From contig NZ_JADEWN010000044.1 in assembly GCF_015207655.1 (NCBI RefSeq), forward strand, positions 1 to 49,788: DNA of 49,788 bases, read 5' to 3'. The stretch is from Gloeocapsopsis crepidinum LEGE 06123 (GTDB lineage: Bacteria > Cyanobacteriota > Cyanobacteriia > Cyanobacteriales > Chroococcidiopsidaceae). Position 1 is the first letter of the stretch; each line of letters starts with the position of its first letter. Position numbers and translations under genes: made by a program. This document shows positions 39,556-49,665 of the stretch, in pieces. The notes under the pieces are model-generated. The model was not told where the DNA came from, searched no databases, and saw only the letters and a program-made list of their open reading frames with translations.

Positions 39556-39700
39556 TAGGGATCAAAGGGCAGGAGCCAGAGGTCAAAAAATGCTAATACC
39601 AACCTTTTTTGTGCTAAAATACACGTCTTTATACATAATAAAGTGGGTTGACAAACAAGGCTGCTTATAAACAGAATCAAAGCCAGGTAAAGATATTTGG

Positions 39701-41722
39701 ATGTCAGCAATGAGAGAGCAAGGTATTCCAGAAGATTGGTCTGTTGTCAAGGCTTCTAGCCCAGAAGATGCTAGCCAATCTTTAACTCCCGTTGCAGGAA
39801 TTGGCTCTACTGAAGTAGGACACGCAGCCAAAAAGAGCGGTAACACCTCAGCACCGCAGCCAAAATCCCCAAAAAGATTGAATCCAAAGCACAAGGTACT
39901 CCTCTGGTCGAAAAATTGGATTTTCTGGATGGGATTAGGAGGCTTGGTGACAAGTGGAGTTGGTATTATCGCGTTGGCAATGCTATTGAAATCACCAGCA
40001 GCACCCAACTGCCCAGCTATTTTTTGGCCTTTAGCTTCAGCTTCAGTGCGACTACATTGCGCACAGGTAGCAGCAAATAAGCAGACAGTGCAAGACTTAC
40101 TGCAAGCGATCGCCCTAGTTGAAGCACTCCCAGACGATCACCCACTTCGTCCAGAAATCAGTCGTTTACTAGAACAATGGTCGCTTGATATTTTGGCTTT
40201 AGCTGAGCAAGATTTTCAAGCAGGAAGATTAGAACAAGCGATCGCTACGGCACAAAAAATCTCCAGAAATGTACCTGTTTACCAAAACGTAGATAGTAAG
40301 ATTGCCAATTGGCAGTCAATTTGGTCAGAAGCAGAAGCAATATACGCCGAAGTCGAAGATCGCTTACGGGCACGCGAGTGGCATCAGGCATTTATGGGAA
40401 CGGTACGGTTACTAAGTGTCGGTAACGAATATTGGGCAACAACTAAGTACACAGAACTCAATCAAAAAATTGAAATTGCCCGCGAAGATGCCAGCAAGTT
40501 GGCAAAAGCGGAAAGCTTGGCAAAAAGAGGTGGTGCAGACAACTTAGTAGAAGCCATTAAGATTGCACAATCAATCGGAGTCAATAGCTATATTTACCAA
40601 GAAGCGCGAAACCTCATTCCTGATTTGGGACGGCAAATGCTGGAACTCGCGCAAGCAGCTTTAGAAAGACGCGATGCCGATCAAGCGATCAATATTGCTA
40701 ATCGTATTCCAGCAAGTACAGGCTTGCGTGCGGAGGCTCAAGATTTTACAACTTTAGCATCTGCTCAGCAGAGCGCGTGGATGGGGCAAATTCCAGATAT
40801 TGAAACAGCGATCGCTACCGCACAGAAAATTGCTACAGATAGACCACTATATATTAGGGCACAAGAGTTAATCGCCCAGTGGCAACTAGAAATTGAAGCA
40901 GTAGCGCGTCTAGATCGTGCCCGACAACTTGCCCAAGGTGGAACTATTGGGGATTTGACAGCGGCAATTACCGAAGCACAATTAATTTCTGATAGCAATC
41001 CCCGTGCTTCGGAAGCACGAACAGAAATCAATCGCTGGCGAAGACAAGTTGAGACTATTGAGGATAGACCACTACTTAACCGTGCAGAAGATTTAGCGGC
41101 AGGAGGAGATATTGCTTCCTTACAAGCCGCAATTAACGAGGCAAGACAAATCAGCAGTGGACGTGCTTTGTATCGCGAAGCCCGTAGTAGAATTCGGAGT
41201 TGGACAAATACAATTGAGCGAACTCAAGATCAGCCGATTCTGGATGAAGCAAGATTTTTTGCTAGGAATGGTAATCTTCCGGCGGCAATCGCTACCGCAC
41301 AAAGAATAGCACCAGGAAGAGCACTTTCAGGAGAAGCCCAAGCCGCAGTAAACGACTGGCAAGGACAAATTCGTGCTAGACAAAACTGGCAAGAAGCACG
41401 CCGGACAGCCCTACAAGGTACACCAGAAGCATTAGCACAAGCAATTCGACTGGCAAACCGAGTGCCACGCACTAGTCCACTACGCGCAGATGTTAATCCT
41501 GCGATCGCTCAATGGAGTCAACAGCTGTTTAATCTTGCCTTGAATCGAGGTCAGTATGATATTCCTGGTGGCATTGCGATCGCTCGCAGAATTCCTCCTG
41601 GAACAGATGCTTATCGAGCAGCCCAGCAACAAATTACTGCTTGGGAAAAGTTTTTGAATCCCGAACCTATTGTAGTACCAACAATACCAACCTCAACACC
41701 AGTGTCTACTCCGCAACAGTAA
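39701..41722 (+). CDS. Membrane-anchored protein with ~60-residue helical repeats
   Basis: 673 residues. A cytosolic Ser/Pro/Lys-rich N-terminus (1-73) is followed by one membrane span (about 74-97). After that comes a long helical region of about eight degenerate repeats, recognisable by AIATAQKI(A/S)..RPLYxxAQ..I..W (for example at about residues 184, 363, 420, 470 and 525). A Pro/Thr tail ends the protein. Similar proteins are widespread in cyanobacteria and are often labelled chromosome-segregation-like, without proof. Function is unknown. The solenoid suggests a protein-interaction scaffold. Confidence 0.7.
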   Translation: MSAMREQGIPEDWSVVKASSPEDASQSLTPVAGIGSTEVGHAAKKSGNTSAPQPKSPKRLNPKHKVLLWSKNWIFWMGLGGLVTSGVGIIALAMLLKSPAAPNCPAIFWPLASASVRLHCAQVAANKQTVQDLLQAIALVEALPDDHPLRPEISRLLEQWSLDILALAEQDFQAGRLEQAIATAQKISRNVPVYQNVDSKIANWQSIWSEAEAIYAEVEDRLRAREWHQAFMGTVRLLSVGNEYWATTKYTELNQKIEIAREDASKLAKAESLAKRGGADNLVEAIKIAQSIGVNSYIYQEARNLIPDLGRQMLELAQAALERRDADQAINIANRIPASTGLRAEAQDFTTLASAQQSAWMGQIPDIETAIATAQKIATDRPLYIRAQELIAQWQLEIEAVARLDRARQLAQGGTIGDLTAAITEAQLISDSNPRASEARTEINRWRRQVETIEDRPLLNRAEDLAAGGDIASLQAAINEARQISSGRALYREARSRIRSWTNTIERTQDQPILDEARFFARNGNLPAAIATAQRIAPGRALSGEAQAAVNDWQGQIRARQNWQEARRTALQGTPEALAQAIRLANRVPRTSPLRADVNPAIAQWSQQLFNLALNRGQYDIPGGIAIARRIPPGTDAYRAAQQQITAWEKFLNPEPIVVPTIPTSTPVSTPQQ

Positions 41723-41727
41723 TTGCA

Positions 41728-42348
41728 TTAGGAGTAATTGACCTGACTTGATGGAATAATAGAACGTTTATAGTAACAAGAAACAACTGAATCCATTTGG
41801 TCTTGTTCTGCTGCTACTGCGTTGACTTTATGCAAGAATTTACTATTCATAAATTTTGCTAGTGGTTGGTTAACTTTTTTAAAAAATTTTATAGCATCAA
41901 CTGCCTTTTGATCCCATTCATGATAAAAATGCAAAATATCATGAGGTGTTACCTGTACGCGATCGCTACCAGTTTCAGGTAAGCAATCAAACGGTTCGTC
42001 TAGATTTAATAATCCATAATCCTCAGTCAACTCTTCTCCTGGATGGATATCTCTAGCAGCTATCACAAAATCATACGGAGTCAGAATGCAGTTAGCATCA
42101 AAGCTATGGTTTATGTACCGCGCAATATCCCAGCATAAGATATATTTGCCCTGAGCATTACGAAAAGAATATTTTAATAATTTCTCTCGGTAAACATCAC
42201 CAACGTCCAAAATGTAAGATTCATCAATTTCCTGATCTAATTTGTCTAAAACCCATGTAATTGTTCCTTTAGGAATCAATTTAGTTGCAAATACACCATA
42301 ACCTATTGATGGACTCACAAAACCAAGTTGAGTATCAGGATGTATCAT
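41728..42348 (-). CDS. SET-domain protein (putative lysine methyltransferase)
   Basis: 206 residues. SET motifs are GYGVFATKLIPKGTITWV (about 17-34), RYINHSFDANC (about 91-101, the N-H pseudoknot strand) and GEELTEDYGLL (about 118-128). The post-SET part is helical. SET proteins transfer methyl from S-adenosylmethionine to lysine; the bacterial substrate is unknown. The stop is 5 bp from that of the convergent repeat protein. A perfect anti-16S match (aaaggaggt on the minus strand, 42377-42385) lies 28 nt before the ATG, too far for normal use; no alternative start sits closer to it. Confidence 0.82.
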   Translation of the reverse strand: MIHPDTQLGFVSPSIGYGVFATKLIPKGTITWVLDKLDQEIDESYILDVGDVYREKLLKYSFRNAQGKYILCWDIARYINHSFDANCILTPYDFVIAARDIHPGEELTEDYGLLNLDEPFDCLPETGSDRVQVTPHDILHFYHEWDQKAVDAIKFFKKVNQPLAKFMNSKFLHKVNAVAAEQDQMDSVVSCYYKRSIIPSSQVNYS

Positions 42349-42971
42349 ACGTTTTAAAGGTTTTTTAAAGTGGTATACCTCCTTTATAATCGGTTTAATA
42401 AATACTATGGTAAAAATTAGGTAAAGTTACTAGCTAAATACTTCATTAAATCTGTTCTTTTGAGTTAATAGCAACTTTAGCTAAGTTATCTTTACACATG
42501 AGTGCTGCATTAATGCTCAACAGTTGTGTTTACCCACTTAGTAGCTAAACCACACTATATCAAACGTAAAGTATATATCTTACTTACCCATACTGAGAAA
42601 CTGAGATAGCCATCTTGCAATTAACTGAGTTGAATTAATTAACCTCAGCAAAGATATTTTTAATTAAATCAGGATTCGGCAGTTTTTATAACTTGAGAAA
42701 TACAACGTTTGTCGTTCAAGATAAAATTGTCACCTGATCCTCAAAGAATACCAGCTTATCTTTTGACACATTGCTAATTGTTCATTGCCCTTAGCCTATC
42801 TTCGATTAGTGATTAGCTAACAGATTGTAGCGTTCGGCAACTATGTAGAAGCACCATATTACACTAAATATTGTTGATTAAAAGTTGTAATGCTCTCTAG
42901 AATCCTCCTAACAGGTTAAGATTCATAAAGTTGCCCTACGGCTACGGCATAACTTCAAAATTCAAACTTGC
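42349..42971. other. Divergent intergenic region
   Basis: This 623-bp stretch separates the SET gene (minus) from the ABC exporter (plus). Near the SET gene it holds a palindrome ggtatacc overlapping the strong ribosome-binding-like sequence, flanked by aaagg/ccttt arms. No gene is supported. Confidence 0.45.
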
Positions 42972-44747
42972 ATGAGAAGCCCTAGTCCACTCGTTGCATC
43001 AGAGCAAAAAGCTAGTCAACAGTTACCGACACTGCGACGCTTTTTAGGATATCTGCAACCCTACCGCAAAGAAGTCCCTGTTGCCCTCGGCTTAGTTGCA
43101 ACTGGTGCGGCTTCACAGTCACTTGGTCCTTTTTTAGTTGGTTGGTCAATTGATAATCTGATTGCCCAGGGCAACTTACAAGGTTTACTTTTAATGCTCG
43201 TACTACTAGTAGGTGTCTATGTAGGCGGCATTACAGCTATCCGCGCCCAAATCATTCGTGTTGGCTGGATTGTACAACGCTTGTTAGCACAACTACGTCA
43301 AGATATTTTTATAAAAGTTCAAAGCTTACCGATTAGCTTTTTCGATCAAAGTGAATCTGGGGACTTAATGAGCCGCTTGCTCAATGATGTCAGTGTTGTT
43401 AATCAGGCATTTGGACAAACGATCGCTCAGATGTTGGGCAACTTATTCAGCTTAGCAGGAATTGTCATTGCCATGTTCTTGATCAACCTGCGGCTAGGTT
43501 TAGTCAGCAACTTAGTTGTTCCATTGATGCTTGTTACCACCAGCTTATTTTCGCGCTGGGCAAGAAAACGATTTCGCGTAACGAGACAAACAATTGGGGA
43601 ACTTTCTACCAAGATTGAGGAAGATATTAGCAGTGTACGCGAAGCCCAAGCCTTTAATCGCGTCCGATTGAATATTGCAGAGTTCAAAGCCCTCAATGCA
43701 GCAAACCGCGATGCTAACGTCGATGCAGTGGCAATTACAGCCGCGTTTCTACCATCAATTGATTTTCTCAACACACTAGCAACTGCTGGAGTTCTCGCTT
43801 ATGGCGGTTATTTGGCAGTGACAGGAGCCGCCACAATAGGAACCGTAACTGCATTTTTACTTTACGTACAGCAATTTTTCCGCCCAATTCAGATTTTGAG
43901 TCAGTTTTATACGCAAGCCCAGTCAGCGTTAGCCGCAGTCGAGCGCATTTTTATGCTACTTGATGAACCTGCTCAACTCAAAGATGCACCCGATGCGATC
44001 GCAATGCCACCAATTCGTGGTGAGGTGACATTCGAGCAAGTTTCCTTTGGCTACAACCCAAATCAGCTTGTGCTTAAAGAAGTCAATCTTCGTGCTAAAC
44101 CAGGACAGACAATCGCTTTAGTGGGACCTACAGGAGCAGGCAAAAGTACAATTATTAACTTGATTCTGCGGTACTATGACGTTACGAGTGGAGCCATCAA
44201 AATTGATGGCATTGATATCCGTAAAGTCACGCAGGCAAGCTTACGGAAACAAATTGGATTAGTTTTGCAAGACAATATTTTATTTAGTGGCACAGTTGCC
44301 GAAAATATTGCTTTTGGTCGTCCTGATGCTACTCAAGCCGAAATTGAAGCAGCTGCTCAAGTTGCCAATGTTCATGAGTTTATTACCAGTTTGCCGCAAG
44401 GATACGCAACACTATTAGGTGCTAGAGGCGCAAACCTTAGTAAAGGACAGCGACAACTGATGAGTATTGCTCGTGCTGTTTTAGTTAACCCGCGAATTCT
44501 GATTTTAGATGAAGCAACTAGCAGTATTGACACGCGCACCGAAGCTTTAGTTCAAGATGCAATTGATCGATTGTTGACTGAACGTACTAGCTTTGTGATT
44601 GCCCACCGCCTCAGTACTGTTACTAAAGCAGATCAAGTATTGGTCATTCAACAAGGTCAAATTATTGAAAGTGGAACGCATGCAGAATTAGTTGCCCACG
44701 GCGGAGTCTATGCTAATCTTTACGCACTACAATTAGGTGCAGCTTAG
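42972..44747 (+). CDS. ABC exporter, fused permease and ATPase (MsbA/MDR-like)
   Basis: 591 residues: a six-span transmembrane domain (about 35-310, with coupling-helix text PISFFDQSESGDLMSRLLNDV), then an ATPase with Walker A GPTGAGKST (about 386), signature LSKGQRQL (about 487; SKGQ replaces the common SGGQ) and Walker B ILILDEATSSID (about 508). It is a half-transporter that would act as a homodimer, exporting lipids or hydrophobic compounds. No peptidase domain is present. Its 3-prime end overlaps the convergent nucleotidyltransferase gene by 15 bp. Confidence 0.93.
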   Translation: MRSPSPLVASEQKASQQLPTLRRFLGYLQPYRKEVPVALGLVATGAASQSLGPFLVGWSIDNLIAQGNLQGLLLMLVLLVGVYVGGITAIRAQIIRVGWIVQRLLAQLRQDIFIKVQSLPISFFDQSESGDLMSRLLNDVSVVNQAFGQTIAQMLGNLFSLAGIVIAMFLINLRLGLVSNLVVPLMLVTTSLFSRWARKRFRVTRQTIGELSTKIEEDISSVREAQAFNRVRLNIAEFKALNAANRDANVDAVAITAAFLPSIDFLNTLATAGVLAYGGYLAVTGAATIGTVTAFLLYVQQFFRPIQILSQFYTQAQSALAAVERIFMLLDEPAQLKDAPDAIAMPPIRGEVTFEQVSFGYNPNQLVLKEVNLRAKPGQTIALVGPTGAGKSTIINLILRYYDVTSGAIKIDGIDIRKVTQASLRKQIGLVLQDNILFSGTVAENIAFGRPDATQAEIEAAAQVANVHEFITSLPQGYATLLGARGANLSKGQRQLMSIARAVLVNPRILILDEATSSIDTRTEALVQDAIDRLLTERTSFVIAHRLSTVTKADQVLVIQQGQIIESGTHAELVAHGGVYANLYALQLGAA

Positions 44748-45326
44748 TCTTGCAGCTTGATAGGCTTCAGGAGTGTTGAGATCTAACAAAACTTCTGGAG
44801 TGTCAAATTCTACGCGCTGAATTTGTGAATAAAATGTTTGGACAACTTGACGCAAACCGCAACTAGCTTCACTCAAATTTTCTAAATGCGATCGCACTGA
44901 TGAGGAAAACAATAGCGGATGACCTAACTTGCCTTGATAATCAGGTGCCGTAATAGGCACGCTAGAAGAAATGTGTGCTTGAAGTAATTTTTGATAGATC
45001 CAGCTACTTCTAGGTTGATCCACCGCTGAAATCAATAAACAATCAAATTGCGGCACGTACTTTAATCCAGTTAAGATCGAAGTGACTTTTCCGCCACTGG
45101 GATTCTGATTAATCTTGACTATAGTTTCTGAAGGAACTTGTTGTTTGCAATTATGCAGTCCTAATACAACAATAGGAACAAACTTAGCAAGTGATAATTG
45201 CTCGATTTGATAAAACAATAAACTTTTACCGTTTCGCCACGGTAAGCTAGCTTTACAAGTACCCATCCGGCTTGATGCACCTGCTGCCAAAACTAATGCA
45301 AAGCAATTAAAGGTTTGCTGTGGCAT
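44733..45326 (-). CDS. MobA-like nucleotidyltransferase family protein
   Basis: 197 residues. The N-terminal nucleotide-binding signature is LVLAAGASSRMGTCKASLPW (Gly-rich loop, R, K) and the metal-binding Asp is in AVDQPR (about 98-103), followed by GHPLLF. This matches the MobA/MocA-type NTP-transferase domain used in molybdenum cofactor maturation and related reactions. No Moco genes are in the window, so the substrate is unknown. It is divergent from the Uma2 gene by 46 bp. Confidence 0.8.
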   Translation of the reverse strand: MPQQTFNCFALVLAAGASSRMGTCKASLPWRNGKSLLFYQIEQLSLAKFVPIVVLGLHNCKQQVPSETIVKINQNPSGGKVTSILTGLKYVPQFDCLLISAVDQPRSSWIYQKLLQAHISSSVPITAPDYQGKLGHPLLFSSSVRSHLENLSEASCGLRQVVQTFYSQIQRVEFDTPEVLLDLNTPEAYQAARLSCT

Positions 45327-45372
45327 GAATAACGAATTACGAACTACAAATTAATCATTATTCAGTCATTGT

Positions 45373-46089
45373 ATGATTCTGCAACCAACAAAAAAACTAA
45401 CAATCACCTGGGAACATCTTCCAGATGACTTCGTATTACCTGACGACCCTGTGGAGAACATTCAACAACCGCCCCTTGCTGCTGCGCTTACCGACGCATT
45501 AGGAGCCGCAGGACGTATTCAACCAGATATGCTGATCGGCTCGAATTTTGGTTTAGTTGCCACGGTAAATAAAAAAGTTGTCGTGAAAGCACCTGATTGG
45601 TTTTATGTGCCTCACGTCCAACCTGTACCATCAGAAGTCATTCGTCGCAGCTATACACCACATCTTGAAGGCGATTCGGTAGCTGTAGTTATGGAGTTTC
45701 TTTCACAAGAAGATGGCGGTGAATTGTCAGTACGCTCGACGCCACCCTATGGCAAGCTTTATTTTTATGAACAGATCCTCCAGGTGCCTACTTATGTCAC
45801 CTATGACCCTTACGAACCTAGTCTAGAGGTACGATATCTAGAAGAAGAAAAGTACGTTTTACATAGAGCTGATATTAATGGACGCTATTGGATTCCACAA
45901 TTAGAGCTATTTATAGGAATTTGGTACGGCGAACGATTGCGCCAAACCACAAATTGGTTGCGCTGGTGGGATGCTGAAGGTAATCTGCTTTTGTGGAGTT
46001 CTGAACAAGCCGAACAAGAGAGACAGCGTGCTGAACTATTGGCAGCTAAACTACGTGAGTTAGGTGTTGATCCAGACACGTTAAATTGA
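45373..46089 (+). CDS. Uma2-family (DUF820) PD-(D/E)XK nuclease-like protein
   Basis: 238 residues. The Uma2 layout is recognisable: KVVVKAPDWFYVPHV with the conserved Asp, AVVMEFLS with the Glu, then GKLYFYEQILQVPTYVTYDPYE and RYLEEEKYVLHRADINGRYWIPQLELFIGIW. A C-terminal coiled coil (EQAEQERQRAELLAAKLRELG) follows. The fold is restriction-endonuclease-like. Cyanobacteria carry many copies of unknown role. Confidence 0.85.
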   Translation: MILQPTKKLTITWEHLPDDFVLPDDPVENIQQPPLAAALTDALGAAGRIQPDMLIGSNFGLVATVNKKVVVKAPDWFYVPHVQPVPSEVIRRSYTPHLEGDSVAVVMEFLSQEDGGELSVRSTPPYGKLYFYEQILQVPTYVTYDPYEPSLEVRYLEEEKYVLHRADINGRYWIPQLELFIGIWYGERLRQTTNWLRWWDAEGNLLLWSSEQAEQERQRAELLAAKLRELGVDPDTLN

Positions 46090-46242
46090 AGTTGACGATC
46101 GCCTACGTAGTAGAGAAAGCGATCGCACTTTATGCATAAATTCTAGACAGCGAAAGTAAGCTGCACTCTAAGATAATGATAGTTGCTACTTTTGCCCAAA
46201 AATGTGGCGGAGATTATTGTTGAGTGTTAGCGCAATAAATTT

Positions 46243-47511
46243 ATGGTGTATTGGATAACAGCGATTGGTTGGGGAGTAGGTTCGATTTTCTGGGCAGAAG
46301 TCGTGCGGGATCTGTATCACGTACTATCGCATCGCGTGCCATCATTGTATAAACAACACGTATGGCATCATCGTGTTTTTCGTCGAGATTTGACCTTTGC
46401 AAGTGCAACGATATATCGTCAAGCACAGTGGCGCAATGATTTTCCTGAATGTCTTGCGATGTTACTGTTTACGCTAGCGTTGTGGTGGGCGTGCTTGATA
46501 TGGACGCCTGCGTATCACTGGGCAGCTTTAGCGGGAACAATTTATACACTAGGATTTCTCATTAGCTGTATAGCGCGTGGTAGCGGAAGTGAATGGGCGC
46601 GAGAAGTTACCGATGTCACACATAAACCAGGACGTTTTTTATCGCCTCCTGCAACATGGTTTGTAAATCGTCCTTATCACTGGCGGCATCACTTTGATGA
46701 TGACCAAGCTTATTATTGTGGTACTTTCACTTTGGTGGATAAGTTGATGGGTACAGCACTCGCGCTTAAAGGAAAGAAAGTTGCAGTTACTGGCGCATCG
46801 GGAACGTTGGGGAAAGCTTTGTTACTTCACTTGCATCAAGCAGGCGCAAAGGTGTTTGCCTTGAGTTCGCATTCTGACCCGATTACTTTGACACTCAACT
46901 TTGATGAATCTTTCGCCGTCCAGACAATTACTTGGAAAACTGGACACGAGGTTGAACTTGCAGAATTCCTCAAGAAGATAGATATCCTTGTTCTGAATCA
47001 TGGCATTAATGTTCGCGGTGAAAGGACTCCAGAAGCAATTTCTAAGTCTTATGAGGTGAATACTTTTTCGAGTTGGCGGTTGATGGAATTGTTTTTTAAT
47101 ACCGTCTGCACAAATGAAGACATTGCGTTGAAAGAAGTATGGGTAAATACGTCAGAAGCAGAGGTTAGCCCAGCATTTAGCCCATTGTATGAACTTTCTA
47201 AACGTGCTTTGGGCGATCTAGTGACGCTACGTCGTTTAGATGCACCGTGTGTTGTGAGAAAACTGATTTTGGGACCATTTAAGAGTAATCTTAATCCAAT
47301 TGGAGTGATGTCAGGCGATCGCGTTGCGCGGCAAATTATTGCTTTAGCAAAGCGCGATGTCCGCAACATCATCGTTACAGTTAATCCGCTGACTTATCTC
47401 CTGTTCCCCATCAAAGAATTCTGCACATCAATGTATTTCAGATTCTTTAGTCGTGCAGAAACTAGTCATCCAGAAGTAGAAGCGCAAAATGATCTTTTTG
47501 GTAATGGGTAA
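46243..47511 (+). CDS. Bifunctional sterol desaturase-like / short-chain dehydrogenase fusion
   Basis: 422 residues. The N-terminal half (1-170) is a membrane fatty-acid-hydroxylase/sterol-desaturase domain with di-iron histidine clusters (DLYHVLSH, HVWHHRVF, RPYHWRHHF). The C-terminal half (about 178-400) is an SDR Rossmann domain: VAVTGASGTLGKAL for the cofactor, LVLNHGIN, and the active-site pair YELSK (Y-x3-K). This fusion is seen in cyanobacteria and probably acts on a lipid or carotenoid-like substrate that is oxidised twice. The substrate is unknown. Confidence 0.87.
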   Translation: MVYWITAIGWGVGSIFWAEVVRDLYHVLSHRVPSLYKQHVWHHRVFRRDLTFASATIYRQAQWRNDFPECLAMLLFTLALWWACLIWTPAYHWAALAGTIYTLGFLISCIARGSGSEWAREVTDVTHKPGRFLSPPATWFVNRPYHWRHHFDDDQAYYCGTFTLVDKLMGTALALKGKKVAVTGASGTLGKALLLHLHQAGAKVFALSSHSDPITLTLNFDESFAVQTITWKTGHEVELAEFLKKIDILVLNHGINVRGERTPEAISKSYEVNTFSSWRLMELFFNTVCTNEDIALKEVWVNTSEAEVSPAFSPLYELSKRALGDLVTLRRLDAPCVVRKLILGPFKSNLNPIGVMSGDRVARQIIALAKRDVRNIIVTVNPLTYLLFPIKEFCTSMYFRFFSRAETSHPEVEAQNDLFGNG

Positions 47512-47577
47512 TGGGTTAATGGTCTTCTTCCAATTACCAGCGATAGTCTGGTTATTCAACCGAAGTTGATATCACTT

Positions 47578-48627
47578 ATGAATTACTTTCGTTCTGCTGT
47601 TGATGCAATGACAGGTTACATTCCTGGAGAACAACCTAAACCAGGAACACCGATTATTAAGCTCAACACCAATGAAAACCCTTATCCACCGTCACCACAA
47701 GCGATGGAGGTGTTGCGGAGTCTTGACAGTGAGTGGTTGCGCCGCTACCCCGATCCGTTTGCGAAAGATTTTTGCAGTGCAGTCAGTGAGGCTTTGGGTG
47801 TACCTGCAGATTGGGTAATTGTCGGTAACGGTAGTGATGAGTTGCTGAATGTCATCATACGAGCAAGTGCTGAGGGAAGCGATCGCAAAGTTGTTTATCC
47901 GATGCCGACGTATGTTTTGTATCGTACTTTAGCCGCGATGCAACCTGCGGAGGTTGTAGAAATTGATTATCCCGCAGATTTTCACTTACCAATTGATGAA
48001 CTTGTTGCTGCTGAGGGTGCAGTGACATTTATGGCTTCACCGAATAGTCCTTCAGGTCATTTGGTTCCTTTTGCAGATTTGCGCATACTAGCACAACAGC
48101 TTGCAGGCATATTAGTCGTTGACGAGGCTTATACTGATTTTGCAGAGTACTCGGCTTTACCACTTGTGCAGGAATTTGAAAATGTAATTATTCTGCGGAC
48201 ACTATCGAAAGGATATTCGCTAGCAGGGTTGCGGATGGGTTTTGGCATTGCTAATCCGCAGTTACTTGCGGGATTATTCAAAATTAAAGATAGCTACAAC
48301 ATTGATGCGATCGCAACCGCTGTTGGTACTGCTGCTATGCGCGATCAAGCTTACAAAAATGCTTGTGCCGAAAGAGTAAAGAAGTCGCGCGCTAAACTCG
48401 CACTAGAACTTAAAAATCTAGGTTTCCAAGTTCTTGATTCGCAAGCAAACTTTGTTTTGGCAACTCCACCGCAAGGAAACGCTGAACAGTTGTATTTAGC
48501 ACTGAAGGCGCGGGGAATTTTAGTACGATATTTCAAGCAATTTGGATTAAAAGATAAGTTGCGGATTACTGTTGGGACAGATGAACAAAATCAAACTTTA
48601 ATTGAGGCGTTGGTGAGTTTAATGTAG
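47578..48627 (+). CDS. hisC: Histidinol-phosphate aminotransferase
   Basis: 349 residues from the ATG at 47578; an in-frame TTG at 47566 is possible, but MNYFRSAVDAMTGYIPGEQP matches the usual start. It is a PLP-dependent fold-type I aminotransferase: LNTNENPYPPSP, VGNGSDELL, DEAYTDF and the PLP lysine K211 in TLSKGYSLAGLRMGF. It converts imidazole-acetol phosphate to histidinol phosphate using glutamate. A substrate-related aromatic aminotransferase role is possible for some family members. Confidence 0.93.
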   Translation: MNYFRSAVDAMTGYIPGEQPKPGTPIIKLNTNENPYPPSPQAMEVLRSLDSEWLRRYPDPFAKDFCSAVSEALGVPADWVIVGNGSDELLNVIIRASAEGSDRKVVYPMPTYVLYRTLAAMQPAEVVEIDYPADFHLPIDELVAAEGAVTFMASPNSPSGHLVPFADLRILAQQLAGILVVDEAYTDFAEYSALPLVQEFENVIILRTLSKGYSLAGLRMGFGIANPQLLAGLFKIKDSYNIDAIATAVGTAAMRDQAYKNACAERVKKSRAKLALELKNLGFQVLDSQANFVLATPPQGNAEQLYLALKARGILVRYFKQFGLKDKLRITVGTDEQNQTLIEALVSLM

Positions 48628-48663
48628 CAATCCTATTTGAATTGTCATAGTTTTTAGGAAACA

Positions 48664-48795
48664 TAGACGCATTGGCGAAGCCTTCTCGCAGAGTAGCGGC
48701 TTGCCGAAGGCTACCACATAGGCCACATTCCCCGTAGGGGTTGCCGTTAGCGTAGTGCTAGCGAAGCGAAGCTGAAAGGCGTTAGGCTAGGACAC
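48664..48795. repeat. Cluster of short GC-rich cyanobacterial repeats
   Basis: Overlapping short repeats and inverted repeats: agccttc/gaaggct enclosing cgcagagtagcggcttgcc, then cccc-gta-gggg, then gttagcgtagtgctagcgaagcgaagc. Related pieces occur at 31371-31417 and near 32783-32806. The composition is much more GC-rich than the surrounding DNA. It fills most of the 313-bp gap after hisC; no gene is seen there. Confidence 0.6.
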
Positions 48796-48940
48796 GAAGA
48801 AAAGAGTTAGAAAGGAATTCTCTTAAAATCAGTGACGGTAGAGGATGTAGAGAATTGTATAGTTGGTTCATTAGCAAACTAGCTGCCTCTAGTTCAGTAG
48901 AATAACCGTTGATACAAGCATCATAAAAAAGAGGAAGAGC

Positions 48941-49621
48941 GTGCACATACTACCTACCTTTATCACCCATTACTATTGGGGTGAGGATGAGATGCTAAAA
49001 AACTTGTGTAATCTTCCTCCCAATGAAGCTGAAGCCATTATTGCCAATCTTAGAACTAGTGGAAAACGTGTATGGCTTCACTCAGGCTACCTCATGGATC
49101 GGCAACGTGTAGAGAAATGGCTCTATCGTGAGTTTGAGAGTAAGGGAAAAAAGCCTTACCTTCGTCACCCACTGTATTTTGTGCTTGGTGATAATGATGA
49201 TTTTTTTAGCAAGAATGGTTTCTTCAGTGACAAAGAACCTGCAAAACTTCAACTTCCTCTGACTATTTTTACCAACGATATGATTTCTTTTACATATCCT
49301 GACAGCATGACTAGCCTGAATCTAGTGAGTCCTCCCCCACCTGATACCTATGAACTTAGACCTCGTGAGGATGGTCAAATGCCGACGCTAGAAGAAATTG
49401 ATGAAGAAATGAGGAGGTTTGCAGAATCATATCGTAAGCCTCAACACGGTCAAGTGTTTACATTATCAGAAATTGCAGATGTAGTGAAAAGGTATGGAAT
49501 GCCAGGAACGAGATGGCAGTCTGAGCCGCAATGGAGGATTGATCGCTATATTGAGGCTCAAGTTTGGGACGATCGCCCGATCTGGGAGTTTCTCTCTACA
49601 AGCACTTTTGATGTAAGTTAA
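48941..49621 (+). CDS. Orphan protein of unknown function
   Basis: 226 residues from a GTG with a good ribosome binding site (gaggaa, about 5 nt). It is acidic and soluble, with no signal peptide or membrane span. The N-terminal half has HYYWGEDEML and GKRVWLHSGYLMDRQRVEKWL; the C-terminal part is Trp/Arg/Glu-rich. I do not recognise the family. It is flanked by a repeat cluster and an insertion sequence, so horizontal acquisition is possible. Confidence 0.6.
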   Translation: MHILPTFITHYYWGEDEMLKNLCNLPPNEAEAIIANLRTSGKRVWLHSGYLMDRQRVEKWLYREFESKGKKPYLRHPLYFVLGDNDDFFSKNGFFSDKEPAKLQLPLTIFTNDMISFTYPDSMTSLNLVSPPPPDTYELRPREDGQMPTLEEIDEEMRRFAESYRKPQHGQVFTLSEIADVVKRYGMPGTRWQSEPQWRIDRYIEAQVWDDRPIWEFLSTSTFDVS

Positions 49622-49665
49622 GCTTACTGTCATATCAATACTAATGAGGACTTTTCTACTAAGAG

